Notes under the pieces: generated by a model
Database searches by the model: none
What the model was told of the DNA's origin: nothing
Seen by the model: the letters and a program-made list of their open reading frames with translations, nothing else
Program-made: the position numbers and the translations under genes
DNA from: an uncultured Moraxella sp.
GTDB lineage: Bacteria; Pseudomonadota; Gammaproteobacteria; Pseudomonadales; Moraxellaceae
Length of the DNA stretch: 11,241 nucleotides
Direction of reading: 5' to 3'
Assembly: GCA_937975585.1 (NCBI GenBank)
Contig: CALJUC010000077.1
Span: 1-11,241, forward strand
Shown here: piece by piece, positions 1 through 6,690 of the stretch
Layout: each line of letters opens with the position of its first letter
Position numbering within the stretch: the stretch's first letter is position 1

Positions 1-209
1 TATTGGTGTTGGATAATGCCAGATTTCATCATGGTGGCGATTTAAAGCAAATTGCAGAGCAGTACAACATTGAACTTAAGTATTTGCCGCCTTATTCACC
101 TGAACTCAATCCAATTGAGCAGTTGTGGGCAGTGATTAAGCAAAAGGTTCGTTTAACGCTAAGCAATTTTGATACGCTTAAGGATTGTGTTGAAAGTTGC
201 TTGGTATAA
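1..209 (+). CDS. IS630-family transposase, C-terminal fragment (5' end outside window)
   Basis: This is the last ~68 codons of a DDE-type transposase that catalyses cut-and-paste movement of its IS element. The second catalytic aspartate lies in VLDNARFHH near the left edge. The final glutamate lies in the highly characteristic LPPYSPELNPIEQLW segment about 30 residues later. Both are hallmarks of the DDE_3 domain of IS630 enzymes. The frame is open to the window edge, so the apparent TTG start at base 3 is not a real start; the N-terminal helix-turn-helix part and the first catalytic Asp are upstream. The stop at 207-209 lies about 15 bases inside the IS end. Whether the full gene is intact cannot be judged from here. 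Confidence 0.9.
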   Translation, partial: LVLDNARFHHGGDLKQIAEQYNIELKYLPPYSPELNPIEQLWAVIKQKVRLTLSNFDTLKDCVESCLV

Positions 210-225
210 TTCGGTTTTAACTATA
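1..225 (+). mobile_element. Right end of an IS630-family insertion sequence (left part outside window)
   Basis: This is the terminal part of an IS630/Tc1-type element: transposase C-terminus followed by a short AT-rich tail. The end falls at about 221-227, where the antisense DUF262 reading frame stops resembling its family. Read inwards from the junction, the terminus is TATAGTTAAAACCGAATTAT, a plausible terminal inverted repeat. Several TA dinucleotides lie at 222-227, which fits the known TA target preference of IS630 elements but prevents placing the boundary to the base. The partner inverted repeat and the other TA copy are outside the window. Confidence 0.75.
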
Positions 226-836
226 TAATTACCACGATAAACAGAATTACGAATTTCATCTTCATTAAGCTTAATTGAACCTGTGTTTAGACGTTCAAAA
301 ATTTCAAATTTAACGTCCTCATTTGATTCTTTTTTAATCACAATGGTATGAAGTGTGGTTGTGCGAATTTTACTTTGATACTCTTTATCTAATTCAGAAA
401 AGCTTTTTTTATTGAGTTCTTTATAAACCTTTAAACCCGATAGTTTAAAAGTTTCACCATTTGGAAACTTACCATTGATAAATGATATAAATGAAGTAAG
501 ACGTTGTTGACCGTCAATCACACTATATGAACCGTCTTTTTCTTCTGCTAAATAAATAACAGGAATAGGTACATCCATTAATACAGACTCAATTAAACGA
601 CTTGCAATATTAACTGTGGCAACATATTTTCTTTGATATTCAGGTTGAAGCACCAAATCTCCATCCTGTAACATGGAAGTAAACTCGCGAATCGAAAAGT
701 CTTTAGCTTGCCAAATAATTTTACGCTCGATACCTTGAGCAAGTTCTAGTTCATCTTCATCAAGTAGCGTGTCTGAATCCACATCTTGTTCTGTTACAGT
801 TTCAACTATTGATATATCGTCTATAATATCTGTCAT
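159..836 (-). pseudogene. DUF262 (GmrSD N-terminal-like) protein, 3' end replaced by IS630 insertion
   Basis: The protein belongs to DUF262, the ParB/Srx-like domain found in GmrS/GmrD type IV restriction enzymes and other defence-linked proteins, often with a C-terminal HNH (DUF1524) domain. Numbered from the ATG at 836-834, it shows the signature DGQQRLTSF at about 108-116, the upstream QPEYQRKY substrate-loop motif, and FERLNTGSIKLNEDEIRN near 180-197. Just after the conserved YRGNY the frame runs into the antisense strand of the IS630 end, so roughly the last 22 residues are IS-derived and the native C-terminus is missing. Family members are usually well over 300 residues. The first in-frame ATG (884-882) lies upstream of the likely -10 box, so the 836 start, preceded by GGTGGA, is preferred. 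It is more AT-rich than metH, suggesting acquired DNA. Loss of function is inferred. Confidence 0.75.
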
Positions 837-875
837 TCTTCCACCAAGTTTAATTTCAAGAAGGATTTGTGTAGC

Positions 876-904
876 ATTATGCATATTTCAAAAACAATTG
901 CCAA
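876..904 (-). promoter_or_regulatory. Sigma70-type promoter for the DUF262 gene
   Basis: On the minus strand, TTGGCA (complement of 899-904) is separated by exactly 17 bases from CATAAT (complement of 876-881). Each hexamer is five of six to consensus. Transcription would start near 869, giving a leader of about 33 nt before the ATG at 836 and ruling out the upstream ATG at 884. The call rests on sequence match only. Confidence 0.6.
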
Positions 905-957
905 GATTCATTTTCAAATTGATATTCCACAAATCTCACGATTGACCGTCCACAAAA

Positions 958-966
958 TGCTATAAT
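958..966 (+). promoter_or_regulatory. Extended -10 promoter element for metH
   Basis: TGCTATAAT is a perfect extended -10 element (TGn plus TATAAT) 55 bases before the metH ATG. No good -35 hexamer sits at 16-18 bases; TTGACC at 942-947 is only 13 bases away. Extended -10 promoters tolerate a weak -35. Transcription would start near 973, leaving a leader of about 48 nt, too short for a cobalamin or SAM riboswitch. Confidence 0.55.
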
Positions 967-976
967 CGCCCGATTA
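963..976. repeat. Short inverted repeat overlapping the metH -10 box and start point
   Basis: TAATCG at 963-968 is the exact reverse complement of CGATTA at 971-976, with a CC spacer. It overlaps the 3' part of the -10 box and the predicted start point, where a repressor operator could sit. It may also be chance; no known regulator motif is recognised. Confidence 0.35.
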
Positions 977-1020
977 CAAATTTATCGCATTGCCGAATTG
1001 ATTTAGGACCGTTATCCGTT

Positions 1021-4000
1021 ATGAGTACTGCAACCGCTAATAGCAAACCAACCACTCACAAGCCGCATGACCCAAGCTTGTTTAACCGCACCCCGCCCAC
1101 TGTATTACCCTTTAAAGACGTCCAAGCCACCAACAAACAACGCTTAAGCGAGTTGCTAAAAGACCATATCTTGTTCCTTGACGGGGCAATGGGTACAGAG
1201 ATTCAAAACTACAAACTACAAGAAGCCGATTACCGTGGGGCGCGCTTTGCCGATTATCACCGTGATGTCAAAGGCAACAATGACCTATTGGTACTGACCC
1301 AACCACAGATTATTAAAGACATCCACCGCTCGTACCTTGATGCGGGTGCCGATATCATCGAAACCAATACCTTTAACGCCACCCAAATCTCGATGGCCGA
1401 TTATGGTATGGAGAGTTTGGTGATTGAGATTAACCGCGAAGCGGCGCGCCTTGCCCGTGAGGTTTGTGATGAAGTCACCACGTTAAATCCTGCCAAACCG
1501 CGCTTTGTCGCGGGTGTTATTGGCCCAACGTCACGCACTGGCTCGATTTCACCGGATGTGAATGACCCTGCGTTTCGTAACGTCACTTTTGATGAATTGG
1601 TTGATAACTATACCGAAGCGGCGTTCGCTTTGATTGAAGGCGGTGTCGATATTCTGCTCATCGAAACCATCTTTGATACGCTTAACGCCAAAGCCGCTAT
1701 TTTCGCGGTATTGGGTGTGTTCGATCAACTTGGCTATGAATTGCCGATTATGATTTCGGGCACGATTACCGATGCATCAGGTCGTACTTTATCCGGTCAG
1801 ACCGCAGAAGCGTTTTATAACTCCGTGCGCCATGCCAAGCCAATTTCAATCGGCTTTAACTGTGCCTTGGGTGCGGATGCACTGAAACCGCATATTAAAA
1901 CCTTGTCTGACGTGTGCGAAACCTTCGTATCTGCCCACCCGAATGCAGGCTTGCCAAATGAGTTTGGTGAGTACGACGAAACCCCAGAGCAAACTGCGGA
2001 AATGGTTGCCGACTTTGCCAAATCAGGCTTGGTCAATATCGTTGGGGGCTGTTGTGGTACCACACCCAAGCATATCGCCAAAATCGTTGAGCTGACCTCA
2101 CAGCACGATGCACGCCCACTGCCTGAGTACAAGCCAGCCTGTCGTTTATCAGGTTTAGAGGCCTTTAATATCACCCGTGATAGCCTATTCGTGAACGTCG
2201 GTGAGCGTACCAACGTGACGGGTTCAAAGAAATTTTTACGCCTTATCAAAAACGAAGAATACACCGAAGCGTTAGATGTGGCACGTGACCAAGTCGATGG
2301 CGGTGCACAAATCGTCGATATCAACATGGATGAAGCCATGCTTGATAGCCAAGCGGCGATGGTACACTTCATTAACTTGGTCGCCAGTGAGCCGGATATC
2401 AGCCGTGTGCCACTCATGATTGACTCATCAAAATGGGACATCATCGAAGCGGGTCTAAAATGCACCCAAGGCAAATCGGTGGTGAACTCAATCTCGCTCA
2501 AAGAAGGCTATGACGAGTTTGTGCAAAAAGCCAAACTGTGCCAACGCTATGGCGCGGCGATTATCGTGATGGCATTTGACGAAAAAGGCCAAGCTGATAC
2601 CTTCGAACGCAAAATCGAAATCTCAAAACGCTCATACGACATCTTGGTCAATGACGTGGGCTTCCCGGCTGAAGACATTATCTTTGACCCGAATATTTTC
2701 GCGGTGGCAACCGGCATCGAGGAACACAACAACTACGGCCTCGACTTTATCAACGCGACCAAGTGGATTACCGACAACCTACCGCACGCGATGGTATCAG
2801 GTGGTGTGTCAAACGTGTCATTCTCATTCCGTGGCAACCCAATTCGCGAAGCCATCCATGCCGTATTCCTCTATCACGCGATTAACAATGGCATGACCAT
2901 GGGTATCGTCAACCCGGCCATGCTTGAGCTATACGATGATATCCCAACCGAGGCACGCGAGGCCATCGAAGACGTTATCCTTAACCGTAAACAAGGTGAA
3001 ACTGGCCAAGACGCGACTGACCACTTGATGCAAGTGGCCGAAAGCTACGCCAGTGGTAAGAAAAAAGACAGCACCGTTGACCTATCATGGCGCGAGCTCC
3101 CTGTAGAAAAACGTATCGAACACGCGCTTGTTAAAGGCGTCACCACTTACATCAATGAAGATACCGAAGAAGCGCGCTTAAAATTCCCACGTCCGCTTGA
3201 TGTCATCGAAGGCCCATTGATGGACGGGATGAACGTGGTCGGAGACTTGTTCGGTGCTGGTAAAATGTTCTTACCGCAAGTCGTAAAATCTGCTCGTGTG
3301 ATGAAGCAGGCCGTTGCATGGCTAAACCCCTACATCGAAGCCGAAAAAGTCGCTGGTGAAACCAAAGGTAAAGTGCTGATGGCCACCGTAAAAGGTGACG
3401 TGCACGATATCGGCAAAAACATCGTTGGCGTGGTACTCGGCTGTAACGGCTACGAAATCATCGACCTAGGCGTGATGGTACCTTGTGAAAAAATCCTCCA
3501 AGTCGCCAAAGACGAAAACGTTGATATCATCGGTTTATCAGGTCTGATTACCCCAAGTCTTGACGAAATGGTATATGTCGCCAAACAAATGCAAGAACAA
3601 GGCTTTACCCTACCGTTGATGATTGGCGGTGCGACCACCTCAAAAGCGCATACCGCGGTCAAAATCGAACCGAACTACCAAAACGATGCCGTGGTGTATG
3701 TCGCGGATGCCAGCCGTGCGGTGGGCGTGGCAACGACCTTATTGTCAAAAGAAAAACGTGTCGACTTTATCAATGACCTGCGCACCGAGTACAGCGAAGT
3801 GCGTGAGCGCCTTGCCAACCGCCAACCAAAAGCGGCCAAACTGTCGTATGCCGAATCCATCGAACATGGCTTTAAGTTTGATTGGGACAACTACACCCCG
3901 CCAGTGCCAAACCTGCTTTTAAATAATGGCAGCGGACAAGTAATTCTTGATGATTACCCACTCGAAAACCTATTGCCGTATATCGACTGGACACCGTTCT

Positions 4001-4821
4001 TTATCTCTTGGGGCTTGGTCGGTAAATACCCAAAAATCTTTGATGATGCTGTCGTTGGTGAGGAAGCCAAAGACCTATTCGCCAATGCTCAAGCGATGAT
4101 CAAGAAGCTAATTGACGAAAAACTGGTGTCCGCAAAAGGTGTGATTAAACTTGCCCCTGCGACCCGTACTGCGAGCGACACGGTCACTGTGTACGACAAG
4201 GACGGCAATGTTAAGTTTGCCTTTGAAAGCCTACGTCAACAGTCGGATAAAGCCTCGGGCAAAGCCAACTACAGCCTTGCTGACTTTATCTCACCTGTGA
4301 GTGATAGCAGTAAGCAAGACCACTTAGGCGGCTTTACCGTGTCGATTTTTGGCGCGGAAGAAGTGGCAAATGACTATAAAGCCAAAGGCGATGACTACAA
4401 CGCGATTATGGTACAAGCCGTATCTGACCGCTTTGCTGAAGCCTTTGCCGAGCATTTGCATGAGTTAATTCGCAAGCAATACTGGGGCTACCAAGCCGAT
4501 GAATCATTGAGCAACGAAGAGTTAATCAAAGAAAAATATGTCGGTATCCGTCCTGCCCCGGGTTATCCTGCCTGCCCTGACCATACCGAAAAAGGCAAAT
4601 TGTTTGAATGGCTTGATACCACCAATGCGATTGGCACGTACTTGACCGAAAGCTATGCCATGTATCCGCCATCATCGGTGAGTGGTTTTTACTATAGCCA
4701 CCCTGAGAGTGTGTACTTTAACGTGGGTAAAATCAGCCAAGACCAGTTGGACGATTATGCCGCGCGCAAAGGTTGGGATAAAGCGACGGCGGAAAAATGG
4801 TTAAGCCCGAATTTGTCATAG
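1021..4821 (+). CDS. metH: Cobalamin-dependent methionine synthase
   Basis: MetH transfers a methyl group from 5-methyltetrahydrofolate via methylcobalamin to homocysteine, the last step of methionine synthesis, in the cytoplasm. All modules are present in order over 1266 residues. The homocysteine domain (about 45-355) has DGAMGT at 54-59 and zinc ligands Cys281, Cys344 and Cys345. The pterin-binding domain (about 388-650) has [11 protein letters not shown] and SNVSFSFRG. The helical cap covers about 690-775. The B12 domain has DVHDIG with axial His795. The AdoMet reactivation domain (about 940-1260) has [12 protein letters not shown] from 1177. It is slightly longer than E. coli MetH (1227), mainly from a Ser/Thr/Pro-rich N-terminal extension of about 34 residues before the first domain. 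The ATG at 1021 is the only ATG before the conserved core and follows AGGA at 1005-1008, a rather long 12-base spacing. No partner genes adjoin; it appears monocistronic. Confidence 0.98.
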   Translation: MSTATANSKPTTHKPHDPSLFNRTPPTVLPFKDVQATNKQRLSELLKDHILFLDGAMGTEIQNYKLQEADYRGARFADYHRDVKGNNDLLVLTQPQIIKDIHRSYLDAGADIIETNTFNATQISMADYGMESLVIEINREAARLAREVCDEVTTLNPAKPRFVAGVIGPTSRTGSISPDVNDPAFRNVTFDELVDNYTEAAFALIEGGVDILLIETIFDTLNAKAAIFAVLGVFDQLGYELPIMISGTITDASGRTLSGQTAEAFYNSVRHAKPISIGFNCALGADALKPHIKTLSDVCETFVSAHPNAGLPNEFGEYDETPEQTAEMVADFAKSGLVNIVGGCCGTTPKHIAKIVELTSQHDARPLPEYKPACRLSGLEAFNITRDSLFVNVGERTNVTGSKKFLRLIKNEEYTEALDVARDQVDGGAQIVDINMDEAMLDSQAAMVHFINLVASEPDISRVPLMIDSSKWDIIEAGLKCTQGKSVVNSISLKEGYDEFVQKAKLCQRYGAAIIVMAFDEKGQADTFERKIEISKRSYDILVNDVGFPAEDIIFDPNIFAVATGIEEHNNYGLDFINATKWITDNLPHAMVSGGVSNVSFSFRGNPIREAIHAVFLYHAINNGMTMGIVNPAMLELYDDIPTEAREAIEDVILNRKQGETGQDATDHLMQVAESYASGKKKDSTVDLSWRELPVEKRIEHALVKGVTTYINEDTEEARLKFPRPLDVIEGPLMDGMNVVGDLFGAGKMFLPQVVKSARVMKQAVAWLNPYIEAEKVAGETKGKVLMATVKGDVHDIGKNIVGVVLGCNGYEIIDLGVMVPCEKILQVAKDENVDIIGLSGLITPSLDEMVYVAKQMQEQGFTLPLMIGGATTSKAHTAVKIEPNYQNDAVVYVADASRAVGVATTLLSKEKRVDFINDLRTEYSEVRERLANRQPKAAKLSYAESIEHGFKFDWDNYTPPVPNLLLNNGSGQVILDDYPLENLLPYIDWTPFFISWGLVGKYPKIFDDAVVGEEAKDLFANAQAMIKKLIDEKLVSAKGVIKLAPATRTASDTVTVYDKDGNVKFAFESLRQQSDKASGKANYSLADFISPVSDSSKQDHLGGFTVSIFGAEEVANDYKAKGDDYNAIMVQAVSDRFAEAFAEHLHELIRKQYWGYQADESLSNEELIKEKYVGIRPAPGYPACPDHTEKGKLFEWLDTTNAIGTYLTESYAMYPPSSVSGFYYSHPESVYFNVGKISQDQLDDYAARKGWDKATAEKWLSPNLS

Positions 4822-4905
4822 TCAAAAAATCGTTTTGTTAAATCCATACTTTTACTAATGATATCGTTTTGGAAAGTATTATTACGAATTCATGAATAAG
4901 TGTAA

Positions 4906-4919
4906 TTGATTGTAATCAC
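4906..4919. promoter_or_regulatory. FNR/Anr-like box upstream of ompW
   Basis: TTGATTGTAATCAC matches the FNR/Anr consensus TTGAT-N4-ATCAA at nine of ten specified positions. OmpW expression is known to respond to FNR and oxygen in E. coli, which makes the position suggestive. It lies about 175 bases before the ATG. A class II arrangement would put the start near 4954, where only a weak -10 (TATCAG, 4945-4950) is seen, so the target promoter is uncertain. Confidence 0.4.
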
Positions 4920-4925
4920 ATGAAC

Positions 4926-4962
4926 TGTTAAGCTAGAACCATCCTATCAGGCTAGCTTAACA
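4926..4962. repeat. 11-bp perfect inverted repeat between metH and ompW
   Basis: TGTTAAGCTAG (4926-4936) and CTAGCTTAACA (4952-4962) are exact reverse complements separated by 15 bases. RNA from either strand could form the hairpin. There is no T-run on either side, so it is not a canonical intrinsic terminator. It could be a regulator dyad, an RNA stability element at the metH 3' end, or part of a long ompW leader. Confidence 0.7.
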
Positions 4963-4990
4963 CTTGGCAGAGCAAGGATTTAAGCGAATC

Positions 4991-5019
4991 ATAGATATTG
5001 TGATTGATGCGATATCTAT
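4991..5019. repeat. 8-bp inverted repeat upstream of ompW
   Basis: ATAGATAT (4991-4998) pairs exactly with ATATCTAT (5012-5019) across a 13-base loop. The stem is pure A/T except for one G-C pair, so it would be weak as RNA; a DNA operator dyad is at least as likely. Confidence 0.5.
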
Positions 5020-5027
5020 TATCATTT

Positions 5028-5056
5028 TTGTCTTAACCCAATCAGTATCTTATATG
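5028..5056 (+). promoter_or_regulatory. Possible sigma70 promoter for ompW
   Basis: TTGTCT (5028-5033) and TATATG (5051-5056) are separated by 17 bases. Each matches four of six consensus positions. Transcription would start near 5063, giving a leader of about 30 nt that ends in GGGAGG. This is a weak match and the promoter may instead lie further upstream. Confidence 0.3.
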
Positions 5057-5072
5057 GTCGATACTCGGTTAA
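5033..5072. repeat. Two-part inverted repeat just before the ompW ribosome binding site
   Basis: The outer arms TTAACC (5033-5038) and GGTTAA (5067-5072) enclose inner arms AGTATC (5044-5049) and GATACT (5060-5065). Between them lie a 5-against-1 base internal bulge and a 10-base loop. It ends 10 bases before the Shine-Dalgarno, so as RNA it could affect ompW translation, and as DNA it straddles the possible -10 box. Confidence 0.45.
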
Positions 5073-5093
5073 AGACGTTAACGGGAGGTTATC

Positions 5094-5720
5094 ATGACAT
5101 TACGTGCAATTAGTTTAGCCAGTTTAGCAGTATTAGCAACATCATCAGCGTTTGCCGTACCAGCAGGTTCTTGGAGCGTTGGTGTTGGTGCAGCTTATGT
5201 TGATCCACAAAGTGATGCTAGCCCATTGGCAGGCGGAGATTTACAAGCCACTGTTGATGAAGATGTAAAACCATCATTGACACTCGAATACTTCCCAATG
5301 AACAACGTGGGTGTTGAAGTATTAGCGGCTTGGCCGTTCGAGCATGACATCAATTTAGATGGTCAATATGCGGGTAAAACTAAGCACCTACCACCAACTG
5401 TGTCAGTAAACTATCACTTTGACGGTTTAAATAGCCGCATCAAGCCATTCGTTGGTGTGGGTGTGAATTACACTACTTTCTGGGGTGAGCGTTTGTACGC
5501 TGTGCCAGATGCAAGCCTAGATTTAGATGACAGCGTGGGCGTTGCTGGTAACGTAGGCGTGGACTTCAAACTTAATGCAACTGACGCATTACGTCTAAAT
5601 GCGCGTTACATCGACCTAAAAACTGATGCAACCGTGACTGTTAACGGTGAAAGCACTAACTTAGGTGAAGTTGACATCAGCCCATGGGTGTACGGTGTTT
5701 CTTACGTTAAATCATTCTAA
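5094..5720 (+). CDS. ompW: OmpW-family outer-membrane porin
   Basis: OmpW proteins are small eight-stranded beta-barrels of the outer membrane with a hydrophobic channel, linked to uptake or efflux of small hydrophobic compounds and to stress and oxygen responses. This 208-residue protein has a clear signal peptide: Arg4, a hydrophobic stretch to Ser18, and an AFA cleavage site after Ala21. The mature N-terminus continues SWSVGVGAAYVDP. Family-typical KHLPPTVSVNYHF lies at 97-109 and KPFVGVGVNYTTFW at 117-130, and the chain ends in phenylalanine, as expected for assembly by the BAM complex. Length fits the family. The ATG at 5094 follows GGGAGG by five bases, a strong ribosome binding site. 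It stands alone, with its own upstream control region and a terminator 23 bases after the stop. Confidence 0.95.
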   Translation: MTLRAISLASLAVLATSSAFAVPAGSWSVGVGAAYVDPQSDASPLAGGDLQATVDEDVKPSLTLEYFPMNNVGVEVLAAWPFEHDINLDGQYAGKTKHLPPTVSVNYHFDGLNSRIKPFVGVGVNYTTFWGERLYAVPDASLDLDDSVGVAGNVGVDFKLNATDALRLNARYIDLKTDATVTVNGESTNLGEVDISPWVYGVSYVKSF

Positions 5721-5743
5721 TTGATATTAGACCCTGATGAATC

Positions 5744-5775
5744 AAAAAGCCCTTGTGATATACAAGGGCTTTTTT
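5744..5775. terminator. Bidirectional intrinsic terminator between ompW and the SIMPL gene
   Basis: AAAAAGCCCTTGT (5744-5756) pairs perfectly over 13 bp with ACAAGGGCTTTTT (5762-5774) around a 5-base loop. A run of six T (5770-5775) follows on the plus strand, and the five A at 5744-5748 supply a U-tract for minus-strand transcripts. It lies between two convergent genes, so it very likely serves both. Confidence 0.92.
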
Positions 5776-5794
5776 ATGTGCTGATAAAACTTTA

Positions 5795-6583
5795 TTAATC
5801 AATGGTATAGTCAATGGTGACAACGAGCCGCACCAATTTATCCACGCCGTCTTTATCATAAGTGCCGCCATACTCTGAATCATCACTTTCTGGGTTATTG
5901 GCATCTAAGATATTAAATGAGCCTTGTGAGGCCGAACGCATGACGCCGACCTCAGCGTTACCCGTCTTGGCAAATTCAGCGGCGCGCTTATTGGCATCCT
6001 CAGTAGCTTTACCAATCAAGTCATGCTTGATTTTCTCAAGGTCGCTAAGCAAATACTGCGGATTGTCAAACGTGACCGATTCATGATTGATACGGTAGTT
6101 TTGAATCAGCGACAGCATACTGGTGATTTTGTTAAGTTCTTTACTGCTTATGGAGAGGTTTTGGACGGCTTTATAGCCATTTTGGCGAGAGCGACTTTGA
6201 CCATTTTCATCGATATAATCCTCATAATAAGGCTCGACACTGATAGGCGTCGCGTGCTGTTCAGCCGTGGGGAAACCTTTGCTCGCGACAAACTGCTGTA
6301 AGGCTTTAAAGTCTGACTTGCCTTGTTGCAACGCAGCGGCATAGTCTGCGCCCCAAGCACTTACCCCCAGTCGCATCTGCGCAAGGTCAGCTTTGTACGG
6401 TGCTTCGGCCAGACCTTTTACGGTGATGGTGCCGGATTGTTTTAGATTTTTAAATTGATGTCCCAACACAAAGGCCGCTAATACAAGACCGGTCGCTAAC
6501 ACAAAGCCAAACAATAAAAAAGCCAATGAGTTTTTATTCAGTGCCGGGTTGGTCGTTGGACTCGGGTTTGGTAGTTCATTCAT
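5795..6583 (-). CDS. Membrane-anchored SIMPL-domain (DUF541) protein
   Basis: SIMPL/DUF541 proteins, of which E. coli YggE is the best known, are periplasmic or surface proteins of poorly defined role, linked to oxidative stress. This 262-residue protein has a short Pro/Asn-rich cytoplasmic N-terminus, one membrane segment at about 18-42 (rich in Leu, Phe, Ala and Val) and a periplasmic SIMPL domain from about 51 to the end, beginning GTITVKGLAEAPYKADLA. No signal peptidase site is evident, so an uncleaved anchor is likely. The ATG at 6583 follows AAGGA by seven bases. It lies downstream of the TgpA-like gene on the same strand, 107 bases away, with its own extended -10 element and a strong terminator after it. 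It may be a separate unit or receive readthrough. The family assignment is firm; the function is unknown. Confidence 0.85.
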   Translation of the reverse strand: MNELPNPSPTTNPALNKNSLAFLLFGFVLATGLVLAAFVLGHQFKNLKQSGTITVKGLAEAPYKADLAQMRLGVSAWGADYAAALQQGKSDFKALQQFVASKGFPTAEQHATPISVEPYYEDYIDENGQSRSRQNGYKAVQNLSISSKELNKITSMLSLIQNYRINHESVTFDNPQYLLSDLEKIKHDLIGKATEDANKRAAEFAKTGNAEVGVMRSASQGSFNILDANNPESDDSEYGGTYDKDGVDKLVRLVVTIDYTID

Positions 6584-6665
6584 CGGGTTATCCTTAGAAA
6601 ATTATCATTATTATTCAAAGTTAATTATTAAAAGCAATTAATCAACGTTTTTTGATAGTTATTGT

Positions 6666-6674
6666 ATTATAGCA
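6666..6674 (-). promoter_or_regulatory. Extended -10 promoter element for the SIMPL gene
   Basis: On the minus strand this reads TGCTATAAT, a perfect extended -10, the same nine bases as upstream of metH. Transcription would start near 6659 with a leader of about 75 nt. No good -35 is visible, and the element lies just past the stop of the upstream gene in an AT-rich gap, so it is plausible but unproven. Confidence 0.5.
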
Positions 6675-6690
6675 ACAATTTTTTAAAATT

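Larger units (their letters stand above)
4822..5093. other. Non-coding, repeat-rich region between metH and ompW
   Basis: No credible ORF lies in these 272 bases. The region is AT-rich and holds an FNR/Anr-like box (4906-4919), three inverted repeats (4926-4962, 4991-5019, 5033-5072), a weak sigma70-like promoter (5028-5056) and a strong Shine-Dalgarno GGGAGG at 5083-5088, five bases before the ompW ATG. No clear intrinsic terminator for metH is visible: the first inverted repeat has no following T-run. ATCGTTTTG occurs twice (4829-4837 and 4863-4871), probably by chance. Confidence 0.7.

Noticed and set aside
834..884. Longer start for the DUF262 protein at the ATG 884-882
   Set aside because: It lies upstream of the likely -10 box (876-881) and would not be in the transcript; the ATG at 836 has a GGTGGA in front.
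942..966. TTGACC as the -35 box of the metH promoter
   Set aside because: The spacer to TATAAT is only 13 bases, well below the usual 16-18; the extended -10 reading is more likely.
967..1020. Cobalamin or SAM riboswitch in front of metH
   Set aside because: The leader from the likely start site is only about 48 nt, too short, and no B12-box-like sequence is seen.
1815..2501. 228-codon minus-strand open frame inside metH
   Set aside because: It is antisense to conserved MetH domains and its translation shows no recognisable family; a shadow of metH codon use.
4926..4962. Intrinsic terminator for metH
   Set aside because: The stem is good but no T-run follows on either strand, so it was kept only as an inverted repeat.
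6661..6686. Small hairpin ATTGT/ACAAT followed by T-run as a plus-strand terminator
   Set aside because: The stem is only 5 bp, overlaps the SIMPL -10 element, and no plus-strand gene precedes it.
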